Positions 16,869-25,294 of a stretch of 55,550 bases of DNA are shown here, piece after piece (position 1 is the first letter of the stretch; each line of letters begins with the position of its first letter). Made by a program: the position numbers and the translations under genes. This stretch comes from SIG603 sp044432645 (GTDB lineage Bacteria > Bacillota > Clostridia > Oscillospirales > Acutalibacteraceae): NCBI GenBank assembly GCA_044432645.1, contig JAWXUM010000016.1, forward strand, positions 1 through 55,550. The letters are read 5' to 3'. A model generated the notes under the pieces. The model did no database searches, was not told the DNA's origin, and worked only from the letters and a program-made list of their open reading frames with translations.

Positions 16869-17531
16869 ATGTTAACTAACGATAAAATTGAATTTATAGA
16901 ATTTATGATGTCTGCCGATGTATTACGCTTTGGAGATTTCATGACTAAAAGTGGAAGAAGAACTCCTTACTTTGTAAACACTGGCAATTACAAAACTGGT
17001 GAGCAAATTGCAAAACTTGGGTTTTATTACGCAAAACTTATTAAAGAAACTATAGGCGAAGACTTCGACTGCATGTTTGGACCTGCTTACAAAGGTATTC
17101 CTCTTGCAACTTCTGTTGCTTGTGCTTTGTACAATAATTTTGAAATTGATAAACCATTTTTCTTTAATAGAAAAGAAGAAAAAGACCACGGCGAGGGTGG
17201 AAGTATTATAGGTTACAAACCAGTTGACGGCGACAATGTTATTATTATTGAAGACGTTATCACTGCTGGTACAGCTATAAGAGAAGTTATGCCAATACTA
17301 AAAAATGTTGCTGACACAACTGTTAAAAACATGTTTATTTCTGTTAACCGTTGCGAAGTTGGTGCTACTGCTGGCAAAACTGCTATTATGGAAGTTAGTG
17401 AAGAGTACGGTTTAACTGTTAACCCTATTATAGATGTTAGAGATATTAGAGAATACCTAAGCACTAAAGAAGAGTATGCTGGTGTTTTAGAGCTTATGGA
17501 TAATTACATGGCGACTTACTGCGTATTTTAA
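16869..17531 (+). CDS. pyrE: Orotate phosphoribosyltransferase
   Basis: PyrE makes orotidine 5'-phosphate from orotate and PRPP. The 220-residue protein has FGDFMTKSGRRTPYFVNTG near the N-terminus and the PRPP-binding motif IIIEDVITAGTA at about residues 125-136. GGAGG precedes the ATG. It is alone rather than in a pyr operon, but a uracil permease gene converges on it, so the pyrimidine theme is shared. Confidence 0.95.
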   Translation: MLTNDKIEFIEFMMSADVLRFGDFMTKSGRRTPYFVNTGNYKTGEQIAKLGFYYAKLIKETIGEDFDCMFGPAYKGIPLATSVACALYNNFEIDKPFFFNRKEEKDHGEGGSIIGYKPVDGDNVIIIEDVITAGTAIREVMPILKNVADTTVKNMFISVNRCEVGATAGKTAIMEVSEEYGLTVNPIIDVRDIREYLSTKEEYAGVLELMDNYMATYCVF

Positions 17532-17566
17532 AAAGCACGGAGAATTCATCTCCTACAATTAAACAT

Positions 17567-17603
17567 AAAAAATGTGTGGTATAAACGTACCACACATTTT
17601 TTT
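17567..17603. terminator. Bidirectional terminator between pyrE and the permease
   Basis: A 15-base arm, AAAAAATGTGTGGTA (17567-17581), pairs with 17588-17602 around a TAAACG loop, with T runs on both strands. Confidence 0.93.
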
Positions 17604-17610
17604 AGTTAAA

Positions 17611-18963
17611 TTAAACCTCAAAGTTTACTGCTGTGTCGCCTTCTTCTGATGAACCGAATTTATAATCATTTCCTGGTAGAATTGCATTAAGAATAATACC
17701 AACTAATGAAGCGATTGCTAAACCTGAAAGGCTGATGTTAATATCACCAAGTGTGAATGTTATTGCGCCAACTGTGCTAAAGTTAATACCAATAGCTAAA
17801 ACTAAGATTAAAGCAGCGATAATAACGTTACGGCTCTTTGTAAAGTCAACTTGATTTTCAACGATATTTCTAACACCAACAGAAGCAATCATACCGTAAA
17901 GAACTAAGCTAACACCACCAATAGTAGCTGTAGGCATTGAACTGATAATAGCAGCAAATTTTGGTGAGAATGAAAGAACAACGCTAAAAACTGCTGCAAG
18001 ACGAATAACTTTAGGGTCGTAAACTTTTGACAAAGCTAGAACACCAGTGTTTTCGCCGTATGTTGTGTTAGCAGGAGCACCGAAAAGTGAAGCTAAAGTT
18101 GTTGCTAAACCGTCACCTAAAAGTGTTCTATGTAGACCTGGTTTTTCAATATAATTTTTACCAACTGTTGAACCAATAGCACAAATGTCGCCTATATGCT
18201 CCATCATTGTTGCTAGTGTAATAGGTAAAATTGTTATAATAGCTGAAATAGCCATAGAAGAATTAAAGTCAGCACCGAAAACTGAGAAAGCTGTGTTTTC
18301 CCATAGGAAAGGAACACCGAACCAAGCAGCGTTTGACCAGTTAGCAACGAATACTTCTCTTGTACTTGGGTCAATAATCATAGAAAGAACATAGCTAATT
18401 ACAACGCCTAGTAAAATAGGGATAATTTTTGCCATGCCTTTGCCCCAAATGTTAAATCCAATAACAACTGCAACAGCTACAAAAGCAACAAATCCATTTG
18501 CTGTAATGTTGTTGAAAGCAGACGGGGAAAGTATAAGACCAATTGCAATAATTACAGGCCCTGTTACAATAGGTGGGAAGAATTTCATTACTTTTTGTGG
18601 ACCCCACACTTTAACAAGTGCTGATAAAATTAAGTACATTAAGCCAGCAATTGCTACACCTAAGCATGAATATTGAAGTGGAATGTCTTCGCCTGTTGCT
18701 GTCACAAGACCATATGCGCTTAAAAAGGCAAACGAACTGCCAAGGAAAGCAGGAACTTGTAATTTTGTTACTAAGTGGAATAAAATTGTGCCTAAACCAG
18801 CAAATAAAAGTGTTGCACTTACAGAAAGACCTGTGATAGCTGGCACTAAAATAGTAGCACCGAACATAGCAAATAAATGCTGTACGCCAAGTGTAATCAT
18901 CTTTGGTTTGCCAAGGGTTGATGCATCGTAGATAGCATCCGATGGTTTTTGTTTTTTTGACAT
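17611..18963 (-). CDS. uraA: Uracil permease (NCS2 family)
   Basis: A 450-residue polytopic inner-membrane transporter of the uracil/xanthine permease family, importing uracil with protons. Features include the N-terminal LGVQHLFAMFGATILVP and the conserved ENTGVLALSKVYD stretch near the substrate site. ATG 18963 has AGAGGAG upstream; a longer open frame to 19005 lacks a ribosome binding site. Uracil rather than xanthine is inferred from the sequence style and the neighbouring pyrE. Confidence 0.92.
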   Translation of the reverse strand: MSKKQKPSDAIYDASTLGKPKMITLGVQHLFAMFGATILVPAITGLSVSATLLFAGLGTILFHLVTKLQVPAFLGSSFAFLSAYGLVTATGEDIPLQYSCLGVAIAGLMYLILSALVKVWGPQKVMKFFPPIVTGPVIIAIGLILSPSAFNNITANGFVAFVAVAVVIGFNIWGKGMAKIIPILLGVVISYVLSMIIDPSTREVFVANWSNAAWFGVPFLWENTAFSVFGADFNSSMAISAIITILPITLATMMEHIGDICAIGSTVGKNYIEKPGLHRTLLGDGLATTLASLFGAPANTTYGENTGVLALSKVYDPKVIRLAAVFSVVLSFSPKFAAIISSMPTATIGGVSLVLYGMIASVGVRNIVENQVDFTKSRNVIIAALILVLAIGINFSTVGAITFTLGDINISLSGLAIASLVGIILNAILPGNDYKFGSSEEGDTAVNFEV

Positions 18964-18995
18964 AAATACGCTCCTCTTTGTTTTAAAATCGTATA

Positions 18996-19024
18996 ATTTT
19001 ACCATACATTTTGTAAAAATACAA
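18996..19024 (-). promoter_or_regulatory. Promoter of the uracil permease gene
   Basis: On the minus strand TTGTAT (19019-19024) and TAAAAT (18996-19001) are 17 bases apart, with a TG one base before the -10 box. Confidence 0.6.
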
Positions 19025-19138
19025 GATATTTAAGAGAATTATATTGAATTTTTGTGAATATTTTTTTAAGAAAATTGCAAGAGTGAGCATTGGATATTTC
19101 TTTAAATTTTAAATATTTGTTAAATTATAAAAAAACAC

Positions 19139-19166
19139 TTGCTTTTTTAAAATTAAGTGTTAAAAT
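19139..19166 (+). promoter_or_regulatory. groESL promoter
   Basis: TTGCTT (19139-19144) and TAAAAT (19161-19166) are 16 bases apart, with the CIRCE operator starting five bases downstream of the -10 box. Confidence 0.7.
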
Positions 19167-19170
19167 ATAT

Positions 19171-19197
19171 TTAGCACTCAAACACTAAGAGTGCTAA
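19171..19197. promoter_or_regulatory. CIRCE operator (HrcA binding site)
   Basis: TTAGCACTC (19171-19179), nine bases, then GAGTGCTAA (19189-19197): a perfect match to the CIRCE consensus bound by the heat-shock repressor HrcA. hrcA itself is not in the window. Confidence 0.98.
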
Positions 19198-19226
19198 AAT
19201 ACGACAAAATTATTACGAGGTGTATT

Positions 19227-19511
19227 ATGACTATTAAACCTTTACTAGACAAAGTACTTATTAAAGCTGTTGAAGCTGAAGAAACAACAAAAAGCGGAAT
19301 TGTTCTTACAAGTTCTGCACAAGAAAAACCACAAATTTCAGAAGTTGTCGCTGTTGGCCCAGGTGGCATTGTAGACGGCATCCAAACCGACATGTATATA
19401 AAGACGGGCGACAAAGTTATCACAGCTAAATACTCAGGAACAGAAATAAAAATTGAAAAAGAAGAATATACAATAATTAAACAATCAGATATTTTGGCGA
19501 TTGTTGAATAA
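19227..19511 (+). CDS. groES: Co-chaperonin GroES
   Basis: GroES caps the GroEL folding chamber. The 94-residue protein has the family start IKPLLDKVLIKAVEAEE, a mobile loop TTKSGIVLTSSAQEKP and the central VVAVGPGG. ATG 19227 follows CGAGG; an upstream start at 19191 would run through the CIRCE operator and is rejected. groEL follows after 16 bases. Confidence 0.97.
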   Translation: MTIKPLLDKVLIKAVEAEETTKSGIVLTSSAQEKPQISEVVAVGPGGIVDGIQTDMYIKTGDKVITAKYSGTEIKIEKEEYTIIKQSDILAIVE

Positions 19512-19527
19512 TTAGGAGGATTTTATT

Positions 19528-21153
19528 ATGGCTAAAAAAATCGTATATGGCGAAGACGCTAGAAAAGCTTTAATGGTTGGCATTAACAAACTTTCCGACA
19601 CAGTTAAAATTACACTAGGCCCAAAAGGTAGAAACGTAGTGCTTGACAAAAAATTCGGCGCTCCACTTATCACAAACGACGGTGTAACAATTGCTAAAGA
19701 AATTGAACTTGACGATGCTTTTGAAAACATGGGAGCTTCACTTGTTAAAGAAGTTGCTACAAAAACAAACGACATTGCTGGTGACGGTACAACTACTGCT
19801 ACACTTCTTGCTCAAGCTTTAATTAGAGAAGGCATGAAAAACGTTAGCGCTGGTGCAAACCCAATGGTTTTAAGAAGTGGTATTCAGGCTGCTACTGCAG
19901 TTGCTGTTGAGGCTATTTTAGCTAACTCTAAAAAAGTATCAGGAACACAAGACATTGCAAGAGTTGCAGCTGTTTCTTCTGCTAGTGAAGAAATTGGTGA
20001 ATTAATTGCAGATGCAATGGAAAAAGTAACAAACGATGGTGTTATCACTGTTGAAGAGTCAAAAACTGCTGAAACTTATTCAGAAGTTGTAGAGGGCATG
20101 ATGTTTGACCGTGGCTACGTTACACCTTACATGGTTACAGACACTGACAAAATGGTAGCTGACATTGAAGATGCTTATATTTTGATTACAGATAAAAAAA
20201 TCTCAAACATTCAAGAAATTTTACCAGTGCTAGAGCAAATTGTTCAATCTGGCAAAAAACTTGTTATTGTCGCAGAGGATATTGAGGGCGAGGCGCTAAC
20301 AACAATTATCCTTAATAAACTTCGTGGCACTTTCGTTTGTGTTGGCGTTAAAGCTCCTGGTTTTGGCGACAGAAGAAAAGAAATGCTTATCGACATTGCT
20401 ACTTTAACTGGTGGTCAAGTTATTACAGAGGAATTAGGTTTAGAGCTTAAAGACACAACAATTGAAATGCTTGGTCGTGCAAGACAAGTTAAAATTGATA
20501 AAGAAAATACAATTATCGTTGACGGCGCTGGCAATGCAGACGATATTGCTTCAAGAATTGGACAAATTAGAAGCCAAATTGAAACAACAACTTCTGACTT
20601 CGACCGTGAAAAACTTCAAGAAAGACTTGCTAAACTTGCTGGTGGTGTTGCTGTTATCAAAGTTGGCGCAGCTACAGAAATCGAAATGAAAGAGCAAAAA
20701 CTTAGAATTGAAGATGCTCTATCAGCTACTAAAGCAGCCGTTGAAGAGGGTATTGTTGCTGGTGGTGGTACTGCGTTAATCGACGCTATTCCTGCTGTTA
20801 AAGCTTTTACACAAACACTTGAAGGCGACAAAAAAACTGGCGCAAGCATTGTTCTAAAAGCTTTAGAAGAACCAATGCGTCAAATTGCTACTAATGCTGG
20901 CATAGAGGGTTCAATTATCGTTGACAAAATCATCACAAAATCTGAAGTTGGCTACGGCTATAACGCATTAACAGAAGAATTTGGCGACATGATTAAACAA
21001 GGTATCGTTGACCCAACTAAAGTTACACGTTCAGCACTTCAAAATGCTTCATCAGTAGCTTCTACTGTTCTTACAACAGAAAGCTTAGTTGCAGACATTA
21101 AAGAGGAAACTCCAATGGCTCCAGCTGCTCCAGACATGGGTGGAATGTATTAA
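19528..21153 (+). CDS. groEL: Chaperonin GroEL
   Basis: The 541-residue Hsp60 chaperonin contains the ATP-binding GPKGRNVVLDKKFG and GDGTTTATLLAQ (about residues 86-97) and the late VAGGGTALIDA. It ends MAPAAPDMGGMY, a short form of the usual Gly-Met-rich tail. AGGAGG precedes ATG 19528. It is co-transcribed with groES under CIRCE control and followed by a strong terminator. Confidence 0.98.
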   Translation: MAKKIVYGEDARKALMVGINKLSDTVKITLGPKGRNVVLDKKFGAPLITNDGVTIAKEIELDDAFENMGASLVKEVATKTNDIAGDGTTTATLLAQALIREGMKNVSAGANPMVLRSGIQAATAVAVEAILANSKKVSGTQDIARVAAVSSASEEIGELIADAMEKVTNDGVITVEESKTAETYSEVVEGMMFDRGYVTPYMVTDTDKMVADIEDAYILITDKKISNIQEILPVLEQIVQSGKKLVIVAEDIEGEALTTIILNKLRGTFVCVGVKAPGFGDRRKEMLIDIATLTGGQVITEELGLELKDTTIEMLGRARQVKIDKENTIIVDGAGNADDIASRIGQIRSQIETTTSDFDREKLQERLAKLAGGVAVIKVGAATEIEMKEQKLRIEDALSATKAAVEEGIVAGGGTALIDAIPAVKAFTQTLEGDKKTGASIVLKALEEPMRQIATNAGIEGSIIVDKIITKSEVGYGYNALTEEFGDMIKQGIVDPTKVTRSALQNASSVASTVLTTESLVADIKEETPMAPAAPDMGGMY

Positions 21154-21170
21154 TTCCAATAAATTTTTAA

Positions 21171-21204
21171 TGAGCGTCCGTTATTTTTTCGGACGCTCAT
21201 TTTT
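21171..21204 (+). terminator. groESL terminator
   Basis: TGAGCGTCCG (21171-21180) pairs perfectly with CGGACGCTCA (21190-21199), followed by TTTTT. Confidence 0.95.
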
Positions 21205-21281
21205 CGTCTGCTAACAAGTGGCATAACTCATGATTGTACATATTTTTAAATATGTACAAAAGTTTAATTTTGCGTAATATA

Positions 21282-21310
21282 TTGACATAAGCCAAAAATT
21301 ATGTTATCTT
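21282..21310 (+). promoter_or_regulatory. Promoter of the riboswitch-exchanger transcript
   Basis: TTGACA (21282-21287) and TATCTT (21305-21310) are 17 bases apart; the aptamer begins about nine bases downstream. Confidence 0.6.
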
Positions 21311-21318
21311 TAGGTATA

Positions 21319-21469
21319 ATTTGTGGGAGTAATCGGCGCTTTGGCGTGGTAAGTCAACAATCTCGGTGTAAAAACCTGGTTTATCTTAATTGATGAGACG
21401 CAAATATAGCTTTGCTGTATTTGCTAATATTTAAAACAGCGACATTATGTGCTGTTTTATTTTTTTTGG
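21319..21469 (+). ncRNA. yybP-ykoY (manganese) riboswitch with intrinsic terminator
   Basis: Aptamer at 21319-21405: closing helix ATTTG (21319-21323) with CAAAT (21401-21405), then the family marks GGGAGTAA after the 5' strand, an AGTCAACA loop (21352-21359), CCTGG, and GATGAGACG before the 3' strand. The expression platform holds AAAACAGC (21433-21440) paired with GCTGTTTT (21451-21458) and a T run. GCTGT at 21414-21418 can instead pair with ACAGC (21436-21440) as an antiterminator. Assignment is from recalled consensus and the typical cation exchanger downstream. Confidence 0.78.
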
Positions 21470-21504
21470 GGAATACTAAAAAATAATATTTTAGGAGAAA
21501 ACAA

Positions 21505-22449
21505 ATGATTTATCTACTCTACATTGTGGTGGCGGCTTTAATAGTTATACTTTCCACAAAAGCTTCGGACTATGTTGATTTACTCGACAAAAAAACTTCA
21601 CTTTCAGGCGCATTTATAGGTGGAGTTATGCTTTCGGCTGTAACGTCTTTGCCAGAACTTTTCACAAGCATTTCCTCTACACTGTTTTTGGACGAGCCAG
21701 GACTTGCTATAGGAAATATTTTAGGCAGTAATTTATTCAACGTTGCTATGCTTTCTGTAATAGTTATTTTGACTTTTACACCTTTTTTAAAGGGAAAACT
21801 TTCAAAAAGCCACGGCAAAGTTACAATTTTTGTCGGACTTATTTATTTAGCAATGGTTTTAAACATGCTAAATGTTTTATCTTTTGAAATTCTAACCGTT
21901 AATATAACTTCTATTTTAATTGTTATACTTTATATAATAGGCATAAAATCTATGTCAACTGCAAGTTCGCCAGAGTCTGAGAGTGAGGATACTTCGCCTT
22001 TAACCGTTAAACAAATTAGCGTAAGATTTGTGCTTGTCAGTTTAGTTATTATAAGTTCAAGTATTGCAATAACTTATATTACTGACGAAATTGCTACTAT
22101 TCATAACTTAGGAGCTGGACTAGCTGGTGCTTTGTTCTTAGGAATTGCTACATCTTTGCCAGAGCTTGCTTCGACTGTGGCTTTATTTAAAAAGAGAAGT
22201 TTCGACATCGCTTTTGGTAACATTGTCGGTAGCAACATCTTTAACTTTGTAATTTTAGGCTTAACTGATATTTTATACATCGGTGGTGGAGTTTACGACT
22301 TTAGCGACACAAAAACTCAAGCTTTATTGATTTTCGGCACTATTGCAACACCTTTTATGTATTTATTGATTAAAACAAAAAAGAAATGGTTAAAATTCGC
22401 TTGCCCTGTTTGCATTGTTTTATGTTATGTAATGTTTTTGGTTTATTAA
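21505..22449 (+). CDS. Calcium/sodium-type cation antiporter (CaCA family, YrbG-like)
   Basis: A 314-residue membrane protein with about ten hydrophobic helices and the two inverted alpha repeats that define the CaCA superfamily: TSLPELFTSISS with GNILGSNLFN in the first half, and TSLPELASTVAL with GNIVGSNIFNF in the second. It exports divalent cations in exchange for Na+ or H+. The manganese-type riboswitch upstream suggests a role in Mn2+ efflux or general divalent balance. AGGAGA precedes ATG 21505. Monocistronic. Confidence 0.92.
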   Translation: MIYLLYIVVAALIVILSTKASDYVDLLDKKTSLSGAFIGGVMLSAVTSLPELFTSISSTLFLDEPGLAIGNILGSNLFNVAMLSVIVILTFTPFLKGKLSKSHGKVTIFVGLIYLAMVLNMLNVLSFEILTVNITSILIVILYIIGIKSMSTASSPESESEDTSPLTVKQISVRFVLVSLVIISSSIAITYITDEIATIHNLGAGLAGALFLGIATSLPELASTVALFKKRSFDIAFGNIVGSNIFNFVILGLTDILYIGGGVYDFSDTKTQALLIFGTIATPFMYLLIKTKKKWLKFACPVCIVLCYVMFLVY

Positions 22450-22534
22450 AATAAAAAATACAATGGTATGTTTCGTACCAAAAAGCTTAAGTTCGTGACA
22501 TTGCACGTAGTCGTCAGTGGACAGAACAATAAAT

Positions 22535-22773
22535 CTTGTCGAAAAAGGTTTTGTATTTGTGTAAAATACCGAAAATATATTTTAAAAATGGTAGGGGCGA
22601 GCTGTGCTCGTCCGAAATCAAGATGTTAATTTAGTGCTTTTATAAAATTAATAAAAATATTTCTCTATTTTACACAAAACAAGACAAAACTTGTTGTTTT
22701 ATCCACGGACGAGCACAGCTCGCCCCTACAATGTTTTTGCAATATTTTTTCGAATATAGGTATTTTGACAAGC
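22535..22773 (-). mobile_element. 244-bp-type MITE, copy C
   Basis: Outer ends read CTTGTCGAAAAAGG on the left and TTTTGACAAGC on the right. The 139-bp core (22591-22729) runs from GTAGGGGCGAGC to GCTCGCCCCTAC. Orientation is opposite to copies at 33810 and 42045. The right end lies three bases from the terminator hairpin at 22777. The remaining bases of the 22450-22808 gap hold a CTTAAGTTCGTGACATTGC segment near 22483 that recurs at 27586. Confidence 0.8.
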
Positions 22774-22776
22774 AAG

Positions 22777-22805
22777 AAGGGACGGAGTAATCCGTCCCTT
22801 TTAAA
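22777..22805. terminator. Bidirectional terminator
   Basis: AAGGGACGGA (22777-22786) pairs with TCCGTCCCTT (22791-22800) around GTAA; it ends both the exchanger transcript and the convergent nagA-oxidoreductase transcript. Confidence 0.88.
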
Positions 22806-22808
22806 ATT

Positions 22809-23885
22809 TTATTTATACCAAGATTGTGTTTCGCTTTGGATTGGTTCTAGTGGAGTTTTTACAGATTGGTAAAGCAAAAGTGAAAGGTAACTGTCTTGCA
22901 AAGCTTCTTTCATTGGGTAGAATTCTTCGCCTTTTTCTACAAATGCCCTCATCTTGTACATGCAAGTTGCAACAGCAAGTTCATCGTCGTTAACTCTTGC
23001 TTGTGGGAACGGACTTTCATAGATGAATTTATCGCCAAGCATTATACCTTTGTTTGACCATTCAGTAATGTTGTAAACACCTAAGTCAACACGGTTAAGA
23101 GTTTGAGCAACTACGTGGTTTTCGCTGTTGATATAGCGAATTGTAAGGTCGTCAATTTCACCTTTTGTGCCTTGTACTGTAATGTGACGTGTTCTAATAT
23201 CAGAATGATACTGCATATTTGACCAATTGTAAAAAGCAAATTTACCATTTTCAAATTCAAAAGATACCATGTCTTGAACTTGTTCAGTAATTTCGTCAGT
23301 GTAAACTTTACCAGTTCTGTCTTCACAAAGTGTAACGGCTGTTTTGTATTGTTTTCCACGAATTACGCAATTTTCGTTTGTAATTTTTAGGAAACGATTA
23401 ATCATGTTAACTCCATGATAACCATGAATTGCACCCATGTTTACAAGGTTAGGTTCGCCTATTAAGCCTTGGTCAATTGCGTTAAGCCATGCTGAATAAA
23501 GTGGCCAAGCGAAATATTGCTCGGAAACTTGCATTTTTCCGTCATATTTTTTAATTAAAGACCAAAGTTCATTAAGTTCTTCCACGCTACTTGCTGGTGG
23601 AGTTTCGCATAAAATTGGCATTTTTGCTTGGAATAATTTCTCTATGTAACCTAGTGTAACTGAACGTGGTAAACATAAAATAACAAATTCAGGTTTGTCT
23701 GCCAACATTTCTTCAAAAGAAGTTGTTGTTTTAATGCCAAATTTTTCGCCGTAAATAGCAGCTTTTTCAGGGTTTCTCATATAAGCTGAACTAACCTCGA
23801 AAACTTCTGGTAAATATTTTACAGCACGCATAAAATACTCTGAACGTTTGCCTCCACCTATTAGGCCTAAACGAATTTTACTCAT
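22809..23885 (-). CDS. Gfo/Idh/MocA-type protein with altered EKP motif
   Basis: The 358-residue protein has the Rossmann start RLGLIGGGKRSE and the two-domain layout of the Gfo/Idh/MocA dehydrogenases. The usual catalytic EKP motif reads ETP at residues 94-96 (CETPPASS), so the lysine is replaced by threonine. It may bind NAD(P) without classic dehydrogenase activity, or use another base. GTGAGGA precedes ATG 23885. It follows nagA by 25 bases, so it probably acts on an amino sugar or related glycan product. Confidence 0.85.
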   Translation of the reverse strand: MSKIRLGLIGGGKRSEYFMRAVKYLPEVFEVSSAYMRNPEKAAIYGEKFGIKTTTSFEEMLADKPEFVILCLPRSVTLGYIEKLFQAKMPILCETPPASSVEELNELWSLIKKYDGKMQVSEQYFAWPLYSAWLNAIDQGLIGEPNLVNMGAIHGYHGVNMINRFLKITNENCVIRGKQYKTAVTLCEDRTGKVYTDEITEQVQDMVSFEFENGKFAFYNWSNMQYHSDIRTRHITVQGTKGEIDDLTIRYINSENHVVAQTLNRVDLGVYNITEWSNKGIMLGDKFIYESPFPQARVNDDELAVATCMYKMRAFVEKGEEFYPMKEALQDSYLSLLLYQSVKTPLEPIQSETQSWYK

Positions 23886-23910
23886 GATAAATCCTCACTT
23901 TTATAATTTA

Positions 23911-25029
23911 TTAATGATAAACTGCGCTTATATTATTTTCGTTATCCAAAATAATAAAGTCAGCTTTTTTACCTGTTTTAATACTGCCAATTTCGTTGTC
24001 CATTTTTATAGCTTTTGCTGGGGTCAAACTACAAGCTTTAGCAGCAACTTCAAAATCTATCCCCCAATTTAATAGGTTAATAAATTCATCGTACAAATTA
24101 GAAATAGAACCAGCAATAGTTCCGTCGGTAAGCGTTGCAACACCCTTTGTCACTGTTACATCTTGTCCACCAAGTTTACCCTCGTCGCCGTCTTTGCAAC
24201 CACTTAATCTCATAGCGTCGCTTATAACAATAAGCCTGTCGCCCATAAATTTAAACATAGCTTTAACAACAGCTGGGTGAATATGTTTGCCGTCGCAAAT
24301 AATTTCGGCATTCACAGTGTCAGTTAGCATAATTGCAGTTATTGCACCAGGGTTTCGGTGATGAAGTGGTGTCATTGCGTTGAACATATGTGTTGCGTGG
24401 GTTATGCCACTTTCAAAAGCATATTTAACAATGTCGTAATCGGCAGTTGAATGTGCCATAGAAACTGTGCAAAACTCTTTAGCTTTTTTAATAAGTTCCA
24501 TAGAGCCGGGTCTTTCAGGTGCAATGTCTACAAGTTTAATAAGTCCACCTGAAAGGTCATAGAATTTTTTAAACTGCTCAAAATTAGGGTCAACAATTGC
24601 AGATTCTAATTGAGCACCTTTTTTAGCCTTGTTGAAAAACGGCCCCTCCAAATTTATACCAACAATAGAAGCGCCACTTGTTTGAGTTTCTTTGGCTTTT
24701 TTTATGCTTAATAAAGCGTTTTCAATCTCTTCAGTTGACATTGCCATAGTTGTTGGGCAAAAGCTTGTAACACCCTTAGTGAAAAGGAAGTCAGCCATTT
24801 GCTGAACACCGTCAGCTATGCCGTCAGAAGCGTCAGAAAAAACACTGCCATGAATGTGAATATCTATAAACCCAGGGATAGCTTTAAATCCCTCACAATC
24901 GACAACCATGTCGCTGTCTGTGTAATTTATTTTATCGCAAACTTTTACAAATTTGCCGTCTTCAATTTCAATATCACCTTTTACAAGCTTGAAATCGTCG
25001 TTTAAATACTCTAAATTAATAAAAATCAT
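23911..25029 (-). CDS. nagA: N-acetylglucosamine-6-phosphate deacetylase
   Basis: NagA removes acetate from GlcNAc-6-phosphate in amino sugar use and cell-wall recycling. The 372-residue amidohydrolase has the metal motif IDIHIHGS, the metal Glu in LEGPFFNKAKKGAQ, His residues in MAHSTADY and CDGKHIHP, and the catalytic Asp in ISDAMRLSG. AAAGGAG precedes the ATG. nagB is not in the window. The gene lies in a minus-strand run with bofA and rnr upstream. Confidence 0.95.
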   Translation of the reverse strand: MIFINLEYLNDDFKLVKGDIEIEDGKFVKVCDKINYTDSDMVVDCEGFKAIPGFIDIHIHGSVFSDASDGIADGVQQMADFLFTKGVTSFCPTTMAMSTEEIENALLSIKKAKETQTSGASIVGINLEGPFFNKAKKGAQLESAIVDPNFEQFKKFYDLSGGLIKLVDIAPERPGSMELIKKAKEFCTVSMAHSTADYDIVKYAFESGITHATHMFNAMTPLHHRNPGAITAIMLTDTVNAEIICDGKHIHPAVVKAMFKFMGDRLIVISDAMRLSGCKDGDEGKLGGQDVTVTKGVATLTDGTIAGSISNLYDEFINLLNWGIDFEVAAKACSLTPAKAIKMDNEIGSIKTGKKADFIILDNENNISAVYH

Positions 25030-25074
25030 TTTATAGCTCCTTTGTTTTTCGTAATTAGCACTGAAATATAACCA

Positions 25075-25251
25075 TTACAAAAATAAATACCCAAAAATAA
25101 TCATGCTAATCACGCCTGGCATTCCTAAAACAGCGCTTATAATTAGACTTAAATAATTTATTCCAAGGCTAATTCCTGTAATAAATCCTGTTAAATTTAC
25201 TATTAATAGGGACAAAACTCCCATAAATGATGATGTTAATATTTTTCCCAT
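25075..25251 (-). CDS. bofA: Pro-sigma-K processing inhibitor BofA
   Basis: BofA sits in the outer forespore membrane and holds back the SpoIVFB protease until the forespore signal arrives, delaying pro-sigma-K cleavage. The 58-residue protein is almost wholly two membrane segments with the family motif ending AVLGMPGVISMIIF and the conserved Asn-rich GISLGIN. ATG 25251 has AAAGGAG just upstream; a longer frame to 25284 lacks a site. It lies between rnr and nagA on the same strand. Confidence 0.88.
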   Translation of the reverse strand: MGKILTSSFMGVLSLLIVNLTGFITGISLGINYLSLIISAVLGMPGVISMIIFGYLFL

Positions 25252-25294
25252 TTGCTCAACTCCTTTTGTAAAAGATATGAGCAAAAAAGCTTAG

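Noticed and set aside
18964..19005. Longer start for the uracil permease
   Set aside because: No ribosome binding site there, whereas AGAGGAG precedes ATG 18963 and the added residues do not look like part of the family.
21319..21405. Aptamer before the exchanger considered as a purine or cobalamin riboswitch
   Set aside because: Conserved loops of those classes are missing, while GGGAGTAA, GTCAACA and the GATGAGACG end fit yybP-ykoY, as does the downstream gene type.
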